Shown here in pieces: positions 22,717 through 35,389 of a stretch of DNA of 64,000 nt. The notes beneath the pieces are model-generated. The model ran no database searches. It was not told the DNA's origin and worked only from the letters and a program-made list of their open reading frames with translations. The DNA is from Glandiceps talaboti (Eukaryota > Hemichordata > Enteropneusta > Spengelidae). Position 1 is the first letter of the stretch, and each line of letters opens with the position of its first letter. A program made the translations under genes and the position numbers. Location: NCBI RefSeq assembly GCF_964340395.1, contig NC_135556.1, positions 17,325,642 through 17,389,641 of the forward strand, in the 5' to 3' direction.

Positions 22717-22970
22717 TGAGCTCATGATACATTGCATATATTCTGAACATACACACATAACCCTGTTCTCCCTTCAGTCTCTCATTTATCACCAACTTCC
22801 CAGGTACAAAGCTTAATTACTAATAGACGCACTTGGCGTATAGACAAAATGTCAAGCAAAAGTCACCCCTTTCATTAATCGCCAGGTACATAATTTTATT
22901 CAGGACAATTCTATAATCATGAGTTTTTCTTGAAAGCATTGTGGATTTTGGATATTTGACACGGATTTGC

Positions 22971-22972
<2 letters not shown>

Positions 22973-23004
<32 letters not shown>

Positions 23005-23030
23005 GCAACAGCAGCAGCAGCAGCAGCAGC

Positions 23031-23071
<41 letters not shown>
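22973..23071. repeat. Compound trinucleotide repeat (CAA)n(CAG)n(ATG)n
   Basis: About ten CAA units pass into CAG units, then about fifteen ATG/GAT units. Two of its reverse-strand frames read as poly-Leu and poly-Ser/Ala/Val, but no host exon context surrounds it. Confidence 0.9.
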
Positions 23072-23075
<4 letters not shown>

Positions 23076-23494
23076 CGACACTTGCCTAATTCTGATAGAC
23101 ATACATCGGGTGTTAAATCCAGTATACAGTCTAAGGTTATACGATTATTGACATTAAAGACCCGATGTGATCAGGATTAATATTTAGGTCGGAAAAACAA
23201 GTATCTGGCAAAAGGTTGGTGAAGAATAAAATAATATAACACTAATATGCGAACTTTTGTTTTGAAATCCTGACATTTAATGAGAGCAAAAGACTCGAGG
23301 TTTTTCCCAGTCTATTAGCTCTAACATGTGAATCAGTGATACGCTGAACCGAGTCGTTGTTTCTTAAGAGAAGTCCTTCAACTCAGTCAACTGTACACTC
23401 GGGTAAAACAATTTACAAACTCCTTAAAGGTCCTAAGGCTAAAAACGCAAGACTGAAAGACGCCGAGTCTGTAACAACAGCTTCAACCGTTATA

Positions 23495-23574
23495 GTAGAT
23501 TGTAATTATTGCATGCCTATTACTCTGGTGGTTTCAGTAGATTGTAATTATTGCATGCCTATTACTCTGGTGGT
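23495..23574. repeat. Direct tandem duplication, 42-bp unit
   Basis: Two near-identical copies of GTAGATTGTAATTATTGCAT plus CCTATTACTCTGGTGGTT follow each other at a 42-bp offset. Confidence 0.85.
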
Positions 23575-24309
23575 TATTATTCATTTTCTCTTGTACATGC
23601 ACATGCCATAGATACTGAGCCTTTTGCCCTAGCAACTACCGATCTATTAATCAAGACTCGCAGTGTTTCAATTTTAAAGCAGTGGTCCTTAAACTACTTT
23701 GCTTGTTAAAGAACTTAATTGATTTAATAGCTATTCCCAAATAATCATCATCAAATATGGTGTCACCGGTCGAAAGTCCGTGACCCCCATCTACACGTAT
23801 TGCGTCCTACTGTAGGCTATCTTCGAAAAAAAATCCCGTTTATTTATCGTCAAATACTTTAAATATCTCATCCATTTCATTTACTTTGATAGTCAACTAT
23901 ATATGATGAAGCTTCTCAAATAGTGCATTCGATAGTCTTAATTCAAGCACGTACAAAGGAGATAACGAACCGGCAGTCTATTTTGTGACCCTGTAAAGCG
24001 ACTTAACGACTTGTAAGTATTTCAAAGTATGTCTGCTAAAGGAGACATACTAGATTCATTACGTAAATCAAATGACTTCAGGGTGAATTAACCGTAACGA
24101 CCTGAACGACGGGTAAATTTTGAACAGGGTGGATTGCACACATATTTTGACCTCTATTTACAAGATGTGACGTGGTCACCTTCTACAAGATTGAATTGTG
24201 TGGATGGTAAACGTGAAAACATTTCACGTGAACACCCATTTTACATGCGTATTTTGGACTTTATGTTCATCCGAAAGGAATTATGTGTAATGCAGTACAT
24301 AAAATTGGC

Positions 24310-24800
24310 AAAAATATTACTCGCGCAACTATATCGAGTACTTGGTATGGTAAAAATAACATTCACCTGTAAATCGAAGAATATTTTATTGCCACTCTAT
24401 AAATCACTAGTTCGTCCGCACCTTCACTATGCTTCCCCAGTGTGGTCCCCACATGCGAGTAGGGATATTGTATTATTTGAAAAAGTGCAACGTCGGTTCA
24501 CCAGGAAGTTCCACAGCTTTGTAGCTTGAATTATGAGGATAGGTTACCCATATTGAAACTGATAACCAGACGGATCAGAGCAGATTTGCTGGAAGTGTAT
24601 ACACTTTTCCATGGACATACTCTCGTTTATCCAATACTGTTGTGTTTTTCAAAGTATCTACTTCGACAACAAGAGGACATGTACACAGTTTGAAATTATT
24701 TAAGAACATTTCCAGATTGGGATATACGTATTAGACGTTTTTTCAATCAACGTGTTGTAGACATTTGGAACCAAAAGGGCAATTGCTACTTCATGACTTA
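24310..24800 (+). pseudogene. Decayed LINE reverse transcriptase, C-terminal part
   Basis: The peptide LPLYKSLVRPHLHYASPVWS, then DIVLFEKVQRRFTRKF, is a hallmark of the region after the thumb of many non-LTR reverse transcriptases. After a frame break near 24525 the next frame reads LNYEDRLPILKL and RRIRADLLEVYTLFHG. A later piece resembles the common RGHVHSLKLFK ending. Catalytic motifs are absent, so this is a 5'-truncated and decayed copy. Confidence 0.75.
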
Positions 24801-25101
24801 ATCATTTTAAAGCGTGTATTGATAACAATGACTTCCTACCCCACGTAAATTCAAGGTAAATTATACAGTCAGTGGTATTTTTATGTAGTACAGTCGGTGG
24901 TATTTTTATGTCTAATTAACGTCATCACATACTTAACTCTACAGTCTATCCTCACGACTCTTCACGAATACATACTCAAATCATATGATCACATGAAACC
25001 AATAAGATATCTTATTGTCGTTCAAAACATCCCGCTAATTACTACAAAAGTTGCTCGTATAGTGTAAAACGATTCCTTTAGGACATTTAAAAAAAAAATT
25101 C

Positions 25102-25104
<3 letters not shown>

Positions 25105-25196
<92 letters not shown>
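25105..25196. repeat. (TA)n microsatellite
   Basis: About 92 bp of uninterrupted TA directly abutting the hammerhead motif at 25197. Confidence 0.97.
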
Positions 25197-25199
<3 letters not shown>

Positions 25200-25241
25200 T
25201 GTCTGATGATCGCAATATGCGTGAAACTCCGAGTTACACCC
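25197..25241 (+). ncRNA. Type I hammerhead ribozyme motif
   Basis: The conserved core is complete: CTGATGA at 25203-25209 and GAAA at 25223-25226. Stem I pairs GAGTGT (25197-25202) with ACACCC (25236-25241) with one mismatch. Stem II is CGC-AATAT-GCG closed by a U-U opposition. Stem III is very short (ACUC/GAGU around a single C, in practice two or three pairs). The predicted cleavage is after T25235, in a GUU context. Minimal stem III type I hammerheads are known from Penelope-like elements and animal retrozymes. About 90 bp of sequence resembling the tail of the Penelope-like element at 61289 follows. Confidence 0.7.
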
Positions 25242-25343
25242 AAGAAAGAGTTCCAGTACTACCAAAACTATTACGCTCTGCCACTGCGGTATAGAGCACT
25301 GTCTTATAGCAGATTGATACTCACCGAGTTATATATATATATA
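25197..25343 (+). mobile_element. Truncated Penelope-like element 3' end
   Basis: Starts at the hammerhead and ends at a short TA run (25329-25343). The stretch ACGCTCTGCCACTGCGGTAT, then AGAGCACTGT, resembles the region between hammerhead and TA tract in the minus-strand element at 61289-61440 (CCGCTCTACATG, TTGAGCACTGTTTG). No coding part of the element is present, so this is a very short 3' fragment set between two TA tracts. Confidence 0.5.
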
Positions 25344-26051
<708 letters not shown>

Positions 26052-26052
26052 T

Positions 26053-26391
26053 CTATATAGTTGTAAATGTTTGTATGAACACTTTGCGTTTCGCTATGAA
26101 GTCTAAACTGTAAATGCATTTTCTTAATCCGACCAGTTTCATCAAATTAAAGGTTTTTAAAGATCGGTGTTTTGGAGTAGCGTGATTTGAGTATACGCTG
26201 TAAGGATTGAAATCTTTCATTTGCTTCATGGTATTATCTTCGTTCACGTCATTTTGTGAAACTCCTTCGGGAGCTGCTTTTTCTTCTGCCTGAGAGGGTT
26301 TACCGTATTCAGAGGAAGTTATTTTGGTGGTGATCTTACACCTCGAAGTCTGGCAGCTCGAAGGCTCAAGTAACTCAGTAATAACAGGCAC
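26053..26391 (-). CDS. Unrecognised 112-codon ORF, possible exon
   Basis: The reading frame is open for 112 codons with a polar, non-repetitive composition (for example [16 protein letters not shown], then [20 protein letters not shown]), more protein-like than neighbouring random ORFs. No domain, signal peptide or membrane helix is recognised and no splice partner is found. It ends just before the GA tract. It may be an exon, an old gene fragment or chance. Confidence 0.22.
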
Positions 26392-29242
26392 ACGTGGAAG
26401 GCGTCGTGCTCCAAAGTGTCATACGCAAATACGCAACTTTTTACACATTCTTTTATCCCAAGAACTCTATCAAAGTGTAATGAACGGTTACGGAGACCAA
26501 GTATCTAGTTTGTTTTAGGACTGGGCCGAGACATGTCAATCATTCTTTGTTTTTAGCATTTTATATGTATTCTTTCATGTAAAACTATGTATTCTTGTTA
26601 TTCTTCAAGATTGTTACTTGCTTTGTTTGTATATATTTGTTGGCGTTTGTGTTTATATTTAGAATCAAATGCAGCTTTTCCCTGTGAGAGTAATACAGTA
26701 TATTATAATGTAATTTTACCTCTCTGTACGGTCGAAAAAACTACATTTTAAGTAATATACCAATAAGAATATAAAGATTCACATCAATTTAAACTTTGTA
26801 CTGTACCAAAATGCTTTGATAAATCCTACCTTTCAACAAATAATATTTTACATGCACTAGAACATAGGCTTTGAGAAAAATATTATATAATTTGTAATAT
26901 TACAGAAAGCTATTTTTTATAGTCCTTTGTCAACCGTATATGATGGTTATATATATAGCGTACAACTTTAACAAAGATGGCCACATACAGTCCTTTTATG
27001 ACCTGAGCTTCCTTTCCTTCTACAAATTTCTGAATGTTGTTAACCTTTCAACATTTCAATAGTTAACGAACAGGAGAGAATGTGATATTTGCTAACCTGT
27101 CATAGAAGTGTTATTGTTATAAGATATCGTCGTCGTGAAATCGCCATTGTGAAAACGTATTAAAATACAACAATTGAAGATATATGATGATGTTTACAAG
27201 TGTCTGTGTTAGTGTTAATTAGCGGTCTAGACGTGTGAGCGTCACTATTAATCTATGTATCTCATTACTTTTTAATGGCTACTATGGGTCGGTCGATTAA
27301 AAAAAAAAAAATCACATTTTCATGTTTCTCTGCCTCTCCTTTTCCTCCTCCTCTATATCTTCTTTTATTGGATTCCTGGTAACAAGCCCTTTCCCAGCTT
27401 CTCTACACAATTGGCATATTCTCAGCCACCCCCAGCCCCCTTGAATAACTTCCACCATGAAAGGAATTTTCTGTTTGTTTATTATTCCCCGCGGTACGTA
27501 GTATAGCGGTAAATTAATGTCTCAACGTTTCGACTAAATATAATATTGACCTTGAGCAAATAGAGGCTTAAAGATGAAGGTCACGTGTCGAGTGATGTGG
27601 GACACCTGGCTTTCACCTCGATCGAGTTGAGCGTAAGTTTGTATGTTGTATTATAGGTGAGACCAAGAGTCGTCGCCGCTACCATGACTGTAGATGACGT
27701 CGACAGTCTAGACACTTGCTTATTCTTGCCAGAGAGGGCACAGTTTCGCAAAATATTACATGGGGGCGAAAATAAAAATAGTATTTTATTTGTATTCAGA
27801 CAGAAAAAATAGGATCACCTTGATATACGTCTTCAGTTCTTTCTTTGAGGCATCTTCGTTCCTAATCACCCATGATCATAGAGAGCTATGTTGTTCTGCT
27901 GAAGGCGTACGTTCTTTTAAACCTGTCTATGTTACAAGGATCTAGAACGTCTCTCTCTGAAGTGTCCCGAAGAGTATGTTGATCACTGCAGGGGATATTT
28001 TGATGATTTTTATCCATTAACAAATAAAACCAGTGACCGTGACAAGGGTTAGCTCATACGTCATTGTGGTAACGCATTGAAATTTCTAATATATATGGCA
28101 CACAAATACCGAATGGATTGTGCGTTCGTTTAACTTCTGGAGTGAAAAACGATCGTAGCTCGTATTTTGATTTGGTTGATGTACAGTAGCACCGACGTTA
28201 CTGTCTGCAAAGTATAAATAAGGGTAATGTAAAAACTTTCATCAACCAAATGGTGGTCTTTATAGGGTTAACGTTAGACAAACACTTAATGTTCATGGCC
28301 AGTGCCTAGTAATCCTTCGATTACAATGATGTTTCGCTGAAGGCCTCATCGTTTTTCTGTCGAGACAATCATCACACACGTCTACTAATCACCTATCGGG
28401 TAGACGAACTGTCTCCAAAAAGCCAATGTCTTATCTTCAATGTTCGTATCCACACTTATGGATAGTAACTAAAAATTGTTCATTATAGGGACAATATACA
28501 TTTACAAATTTCAATCAATAAAGAGAACAAAGTTAGTATATGACCCTAGCCATCTGGCTTATTTGTCTCTATGAAATTAAAAAAGCTAATCTAAAGAAAC
28601 GCAAAAATTAAAAAAGGGCACAATTATAACAAGTAAAGAAAGGTAACTGTTGTTGAAATATACAAATGATTACACCTTCTGGTGTATGCTTGATTGATAA
28701 ATTTACTTGTTGCTCTAGGCTTATTGGTGGTTACAAACTTCCATTTGTCTGACTCATTAAAGTTTACAATTTTGGACATGAATCAAGTAAGATATTATGG
28801 AAGTGCATTCATAAGTCTTCATAGAGTGGACAGTGAAATAAAAAGTGGAATTCAAATGAATCTGTATTACATAACATAAACCGGAGAGATTGTCACTTCT
28901 CGCCCATAAAACGAGCCTGTCTTCAATTGAAATATATTGCAAATGCATATATTATTAAATTATTTGTATTGGATCTTGTTTGCAATATTAAGCAGAATAT
29001 ACGAAATATATCATAATATCATTAGTAAAGTTGTAATGTTTGACGAACATCACAACAAGGTCAACATTTTAAACTGTAGTAAAGCAATTTATGCATTGAG
29101 ATGTGATATATGATGTAGAACGGTCACCGTATGGACTGAAAACAAACAAAACTAAACTAAACAAAACAAAACAATTGCAAGTAGTTCTTTTGAAAACACA
29201 ACTATGGATAAACATAGATATTTCAGACGAGTCTCCTCGTCT
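26392..29242. other. Gene-poor DNA
   Basis: No supported gene or repeat. A small open frame from 27684 with a good initiation context (CTACCATGA) reads MTVDDVDSLDTCLFLPERAQ and 22 more residues. It is preceded by a possible acceptor (TTATAG near 27656), but no continuation exon or homology is evident. Confidence 0.4.
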
Positions 29243-29561
29243 CACTCTAAAGATTTTAACGCTTCGGACGCGTCCCATGTGTTCAGTGTAGCGTCGTGTG
29301 TCCATACATAACACATTAGTGTTCAGATCTAGAATGTATGTGTTCTATTTGCTTGTTCTGAACACTTACTTTGGCGTCAACAGTGTTCTAGTTTATAAGT
29401 TTTGAACATATTTTATGCGTTCAAAAATAGAAAAAAACCGTGTTCTAAATCTGAACACATGCGTTCTAGTATTTATATTGAACACATATACTGCGTTCAA
29501 AATCTGTTACAATTAAGTGTTCTATCATATGTTCAGGAACTGAACACATTACTTTAGAGTG
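29243..29561. mobile_element. Element with CACTCTAAAG inverted ends and TGTTCA subterminal repeats
   Basis: CACTCTAAAG at 29243-29252 is mirrored by CTTTAGAGTG at 29552-29561. The interior holds many short motifs in both orientations: TGTTCAG, TGTTCTA, CTGAACAC and GAACACAT. CACT-starting ends with clustered subterminal motifs suggest a CACTA (EnSpm) type non-autonomous element. A matching 2-3-bp target duplication is not visible. A short ORF crossing the left end is unlikely to be real. Confidence 0.5.
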
Positions 29562-31727
29562 GATAGCTATGCTAGATCCTATAGATGACTTGACAATCCC
29601 GTTATTTGATATAAATGTAAGCAGACATCAGGCTTTTAAGCACAGAATTGTCAATTTGATCTCTACAATCTGTAGTGCACCTACATGAATCGGAGTGCTT
29701 CTAAAACGCACAGGCGTCGGTATCTTTGCTATGAATATACCAGAGTCCATAGGTAAATTCATTGTATAAAATGCAAATCGAAATATTGTGCGTTAATGTT
29801 TACTTAGCAACGCAATAATATGATATCATCGACTTTTATCAGCTGTATTCAGGTTAGAAGTGTCTCTCCCCAAATACTTGAAACTTGACATAGGTCAAAG
29901 TGTATGTAAGTTTTATCATCTATTTGTTATACTGGTATAATGGCCCGGAGAATCTATATGCATATGCCGATTTATTGGATTATATCTTTGAATTCTCTGT
30001 AATGGGCAAATTCTTTCCATGGTTATATTTCAGGCTAATACAGTGAATAAAGGGGGACGTAAAAGGCTATAAGACTATATTAAAATGTTGGACTTTGATC
30101 TCCTGATAATCATTAGTGGAATCATCTATATTTTACAGTCTAAAGTGCCCTTAGTACATGGAGGTCATATTCCCTGCCTCGCTTGTAATGTTACAATGTT
30201 ACATACGGTATCTGTAAAATTATAACCCCACCTTTTACTTGAAATTGTTGAACCTACAATGTATGTCAAAGATTCGTTGCTCGTTGGAAGTACTCTCTAC
30301 ACTTTTTTGAGCTTTGAAGTAACAATAAAGGCCATAAAAACTCTGAGCGATGGTTATGATTTGGCTCTATCATCACAGATAATTTGCTTATGAGCATTAT
30401 TAACTATTTCTCATTCTCTATGCATTCCTTTTTCACTTTAGATGGCTTGCGTTTTACACTAGGATATTAAGTAGCGCTATTTGATCTAAGAAATCCAGAA
30501 GAGAGTAGAGTGTTTCTCCATCAGCCAAACAAAGTTCTTAAGTTCTTGAGATTTGGAAAATTGAGATCCCTAACATATGAAACGCTGTTGATCGGCTTAC
30601 TGTGCAGTTTATCGACATTAATGTTCTAACGGGGAAGTACTCACTCGCACTGCTGTTCCAATCGTCAGTCTGTTTCATTTAAGACTATAACGTTGAATTA
30701 GCCGACCAACTAGTTTCTCCTCGAACCATCTCTTCTACGAGGTACCGTACCGACTTGGATTGTGTTGAGTAGAACTCACAACGAAACATACGTATCTGGT
30801 TCAACAAACGCGCCAAGCTAACCACTTGGTTGATTTATTGCATGACCAATCTCCGACTCCGTTCGTCCTTCTCTAGATGGGCTAAAACCCAACTTAAATA
30901 CATTTCAAAGTTTACACAAATCTCTATTCTTAGAGTATGACGTATTCTTAAGTCTTATGAAAGACATCATCTGGGATTCAATATCCAATCACCTTCTCTA
31001 AATTAGTAATACAAGTTCATATCTCAAAGACCATACTATAGTTATGTAATATTATAATTATACTTCTACAAAACAATGAAGTCATATAATGAAGTTCTAA
31101 AATTAACACATCATGTCATATTAAAACTTGTTGACAGTTCAATCGTACCTGGTACAAACAATTCCGAACTACCAAATGTTGAGATGTCGAAGACCTATAG
31201 ATGTTGTTGCGTAATGGAATGTCACTGTATGTACAAAGTTTAAATGCTTTTGACTTCAAGTAAGAGTTCATAATGAAAATTTACCAAAGTATCCTGAATG
31301 GATATAATTTAGGTCTGTGACTCGTAACACACGTACTGTTGTTTTTTTTTCAATTCACAAATACCAAAGCTAGTACGCAATCCATGTATTCGCATGCGCC
31401 AGTACTTTTTGTAGTCGTGGACCGCCATGCATATTCACTAAGTATAATGATGATGTGAGCAAAGTTAGGTCGAACTGTGTGTTTTCTGTTTTTGATAGAA
31501 TGAAGGGATGCAGAGGTCCTTTCCACTGATGCTTTATTTGTGGTGCATAATGAGAAGTATTGATAAATTTTCGTGTAATACGTGATATCAAATGGATTAA
31601 TATGCTTTGTTTTACGCTAAATGATATATACACATCCTCTGTATTATGAAGACCGTCAGTATATGAAATGTGTTTTGTGCTTTTGAGTCTGACGTAATGC
31701 TTCTTTTATAGAGGAAACCAATGGCTA
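29562..31727. other. Gene-poor DNA
   Basis: AT-rich sequence with no supported ORF, RNA gene or repeat family member. Confidence 0.45.
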
Positions 31728-31730
31728 TAA

Positions 31731-32107
31731 GGCCTAATAAAAAACTGTGCGGTTCCGATTACGCTCAATTTTAGAATAGGTGGGGTAGGTAGATTTTTTA
31801 TATATAATATTTTTCTGTGTGAGTGTCTAGTTCAGGTTTTAATTTGTTTTAGAAATGGTCTCTGTGTTATTGGTTTCCTCTCATCAGATGTACGGCCATT
31901 ACAGATTGGAAGAACAGTTTTAATTTGTCTTTTTAATTTGATGTTAGTTTCCGCATCCAATATTTCTCGTGAGACTTCACACAATTTTTGCGATTTTATG
32001 ATTTGTTTTACATTTTTTTTCTCGAATACATTAAAAGAAGTTTAGGGTCGGCAGTAAAAAGCTAGGTGGGGTCGGGTAACCGGAACCAAACGCATATTTT
32101 TAAGGCC
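31731..32107. mobile_element. PIF/Harbinger-type MITE with TAA target duplication
   Basis: This 377-bp segment begins GGCCTAATAAAAAACTGTGC and ends in the inverse of GGCCTTAAAAATATGCGT. Both arms contain GGTTCCGRTTAC. TAA flanks both sides (31728-31730, 32108-32110). The A-rich GGCC ends match the style of the element at 19690, but the internal sequence differs. It is non-coding. Confidence 0.72.
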
Positions 32108-32110
32108 TAA

Positions 32111-34120
32111 TCGCAGATGTTGTTCCAAGCGAAGAATGCGTTTGTTAGAGGCACTCGAATGAGAGTAACACCAACTGCTAGCCTAATGCTACTGTTGTCC
32201 CCGTTTTTTGAACATATGGCTGAACTGGTAAAAACTAAAAGACTAAGTAAGTGGACTTGATCACTGACTCATCTCGTCATCCAATGTGAAGGATAAACTC
32301 ACAAATTGTCGACAACCGAGTAAATAACCCGTACCCTTTTTTCTGATTTTACCACACAAATTCTAAGGCATTATTCGCATCAGAATTATTTAACGAGTTA
32401 GGATTTAATTCAGCTAAAATAGCGATAATAATAATAGCGAACAAGTTTTTAAGGTACTTCGGGTAAAATGAAACACATCAAGAATGAACCAAAATAAATG
32501 AAAGAAATTATGGGTGTACGGAAGATTAACTATCAAGAATAAAACTAAATGCATGGTGTATTAATATTATAACATTGTGTGGCGTTTTGGTACTACATTT
32601 TGATAATTTTGTGTACATTTGGGGTAAATTTTGGTTTTTATTTTTTTAGAATTTGCTGCATGACAGGTACCTCAATTTATTGAACAGACCGCCGAAATAA
32701 GTGAACGCAAAGTGGACCTTAATCTGGACACACCCTCCAACAACCATAACTCTGTCATAGTTGCTTCCATTTTGCTTGATTTTCTACTTAGGGTTTCGGT
32801 TAGCTTTTTTGTGCATAATTAGATACTCCACTCTCTTTGCTTGTCGCGTGTCTAATGTACACAAGCCTAACCCAAAGTCGAGACAATAAGCTGTCAGAGT
32901 TCATGCACCAAATTTTTTCTTTAAACCGTGACTGACTGATTGAATCGAGTTGAAACCCAGGGTTGAAACCTGTGTAGAACTTTGTTGAATAGATGAAAGG
33001 CGGGACATTAGCGTGGTCAATGGAAACTGTGTACATGTAAAACAGCTGAGCAATTGCGTTGTTACAGTTGCTGAAATACAAGAGGACATTGCAAGTGTGA
33101 TCACTGCATAACATTGTGATACCAATAGCCACGTGTGAGTGACGTTACTACAGCCAATCATAGTAAAGGGTGTGGCAAAAGTTGATTAATTATGACGAAA
33201 AGTTTTGTTCGGAACAGCGTGTTATGTTTAATATACATCGAGAGATCATGACCCCGGTCGCAATCCCTAATAATTAGCAAGTAAACAGTGTGTTTGGAAA
33301 ATGAAGACCGTCGCTGGTCATTGCATTTTTGCTAAGCTATTTTCAGTCGTGGAAAGGATGTCTGTTGTGATGAACAAGATAACACCTCTTGGAAGAAGGT
33401 AAGTAAATAAAAAAATTACAAATATTGTACATGTATGTGTAAAAGTCGGATGAATTCCATTTTGGCACGTGTTTCTCCGAACGAAACCCATACTTCGTCG
33501 TATGTTGAGTCACCACCCGTCAGTTTTCGTCGCCAAAAAGTAATGTATTTTGCAAAAAGAATAGTAGGGCCTGGGAATTATTATGTAATATTGATATATA
33601 TATTTATTGTCATGACCTTTATTTGATATATTAAACTGGAATACAAATTTCAGTGTAATAAACCGTATCAATACGACAGTGCCTTGTTATTGGCATCGCG
33701 ATATTGCTAATGGCAGTTGTGACGTCATCAGTTTGTGGGATGAAGGAAACTTCGACTGTGTCCGCCGTGTAATATCAACCAAAACTTGAAATATATTAAA
33801 CCACAATCACAACGTCACATTATTCATACCAGAAGTTGTTCTCTCCAAAATCGAACACGTGTTTCAAGGACCCAACCTGCGGTAGTTCTCGAACTCCCGG
33901 AGGGATATCCAGAACTACCTCAAGAGAGTTTGCTGACACCTGACAGTCAATGTTACAACTGAACTTGAACACAAAGACATTGCGCACAAATGTTGTAGAT
34001 TCAATTTATCAACAGTTGCATAAAAGCATTGTAATTATAATTCATTTACCCGAATTAAAAGTGTTCTTTATGGAAGATGCGTAGTTTAAAAAAAAATAGT
34101 TTTTCACACCTTGTGTGTGG
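32111..34120. other. Gene-poor DNA with a candidate promoter and first exon
   Basis: Two overlapping minus-strand ORFs at 32800-33161 show no domain and overlap in different frames, so they are not called. The only suggestive feature is the ATG and strong donor at 33301-33398, listed separately. Confidence 0.4.
33301..33398 (+). CDS. Possible first coding exon of an unseen gene
   Basis: An ATG in a GGAAAATGA context opens MKTVAGHCIFAKLFSVVERM and 13 more residues, running into an excellent donor, AAGAAG|GTAAGTAA. A CCAAT-type box (AGCCAATCATAG, about 33150) lies 150 bp upstream. No second exon was identified in the next kilobase and the peptide is not recognised. Confidence 0.18.
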
Positions 34121-35277
34121 TCAATCAATCAATCAATCAATCAATCAATTAAAAGAATTTGTATAGCGCCAAAACCCAATATGACGTAATGTTCTATGGC
34201 GCTGAACAGGAACAATAGTAGATCATTTGTAAAAAAAAAAGTTAGAAAGCTCTTGCAAACAGGTGTGTGTTGATGTCCTTCTTGAATTTATCGACAGTTG
34301 ACGAAAAACGAAGTTCAAGTGGTATACTGTTCCATAAGACTGGCGCTTACGCACGCTCACCGTATGACTTTTTATTACAACGGGGTACATGAAGTAGACT
34401 TTTGTTATTTGCGCGAAGTGAACGAGTTGCGGGTTTACTGTTAATCTAGTCAGCGATGTAATTAGGAGTAGTGTTATTGAGTGCATAGGTGATCAGTAGT
34501 ACGATGTATTGACTCCTGTAATGGACAGGTAGTCTGTGTGAAGAGCAGAAAGAACTGATGTGATGTGATCTGTTTTCTTTGTACGTGACACAATCCTAGC
34601 TGATGACAATGTCTTTAGCTGGCAGCCCATGCAGAAGGGCATTGCAATAGTCAAGATTCGATGATTAAGTGAATGAACGAGTTTCTGACAAACTTTCTTT
34701 GTAATATACTGGCGTATGTAACCTGTTGTTCGGAGGTGCAAAAAGAACTGATCTACATGTCAAAGATATGTGCTTCTTGAGGTTATAACAGTCATCAAAT
34801 GTTACACCAATGTTACCTACTGAATCCACTAACTGCACAGAACACGATCCAATGTTGATGTGGTTGATGGGAAGAGGAAGCCTGTTGAACTGAGACCTGA
34901 TAAGGAGAAGGTCAGTTTTGCCATCATTTAGCTGTAATTTATTTTGGGTCATCAATGCTTTGATATCATGTGCAGCAGTTTCCATCTTAGTAACTGTAGT
35001 TGATGTGTCTGATTGGGAAAGATATTGATAAACCTGGTTGTCATCTGCATATTGTTCGAAATTGAGATTATGATTTCGGATTAGCTTTCCAAGTGGTGAT
35101 ATGCATAGACAGAATAATAGTTGCCCAAGCACAGAGCCTTGTTGGGTTTCTGATAGTATGCCTTGTACTGACTGTTGTTTGTCTTTGAGGTATGAAGAGA
35201 ACCACTCAAGTGGAATGCCTGTAATACCAAGCTTCGATAATCTTGAAATTAGTACATCATGATCTATGGTGGTGAGC
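34121..35277 (-). pseudogene. Truncated L2-like LINE (reverse transcriptase 3' half)
   Basis: Read on the minus strand, the copy starts inside the reverse transcriptase at TIDHDVLISRLSKLGITGIP and retains QGSVLGQLLFCLCISPLGKL and the catalytic YADDNQVY. Frame breaks follow, and it ends in a 3' UTR with GGCGCTATACAAATTC and six or more TTGA repeats (34121-34148). It is the same family as the intact element at 39621. Stops and shifts, including an early end near 34665, show it is dead. Confidence 0.88.
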
Positions 35278-35389
35278 TCTTAATTGGTCATTCTTCCGTG
35301 CGTCAGGTTGGTCAGAGGTCACGATGCCTGAAACTGATAACGAAAGGCTTACTCTCATTTCAACCAGGTCGCAGTGGTCGGTTGTCAAG

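Larger units (their letters stand above)
22457..24309. other. 3' UTR and intergenic DNA
   Basis: After the likely 3' UTR of the CD20-like gene the sequence holds a compound (CAA)(CAG)(ATG) microsatellite and a 42-bp duplication, listed separately. No other gene or element is recognisable. Confidence 0.5.

Noticed and set aside
22820-23102. Poly-Leu and poly-Ser/Ala/Val frames
   Set aside because: Products of the CAA/CAG/ATG microsatellite without a flanking exon.
27490-27535. Weak tRNA-like A box (TAGTATAGCGGTAA)
   Set aside because: No B box at the right spacing and no cloverleaf.
32800-33161. Two overlapping minus-strand ORFs of 110 and 86 codons
   Set aside because: They overlap in different frames, show no domain and lack a splice context.
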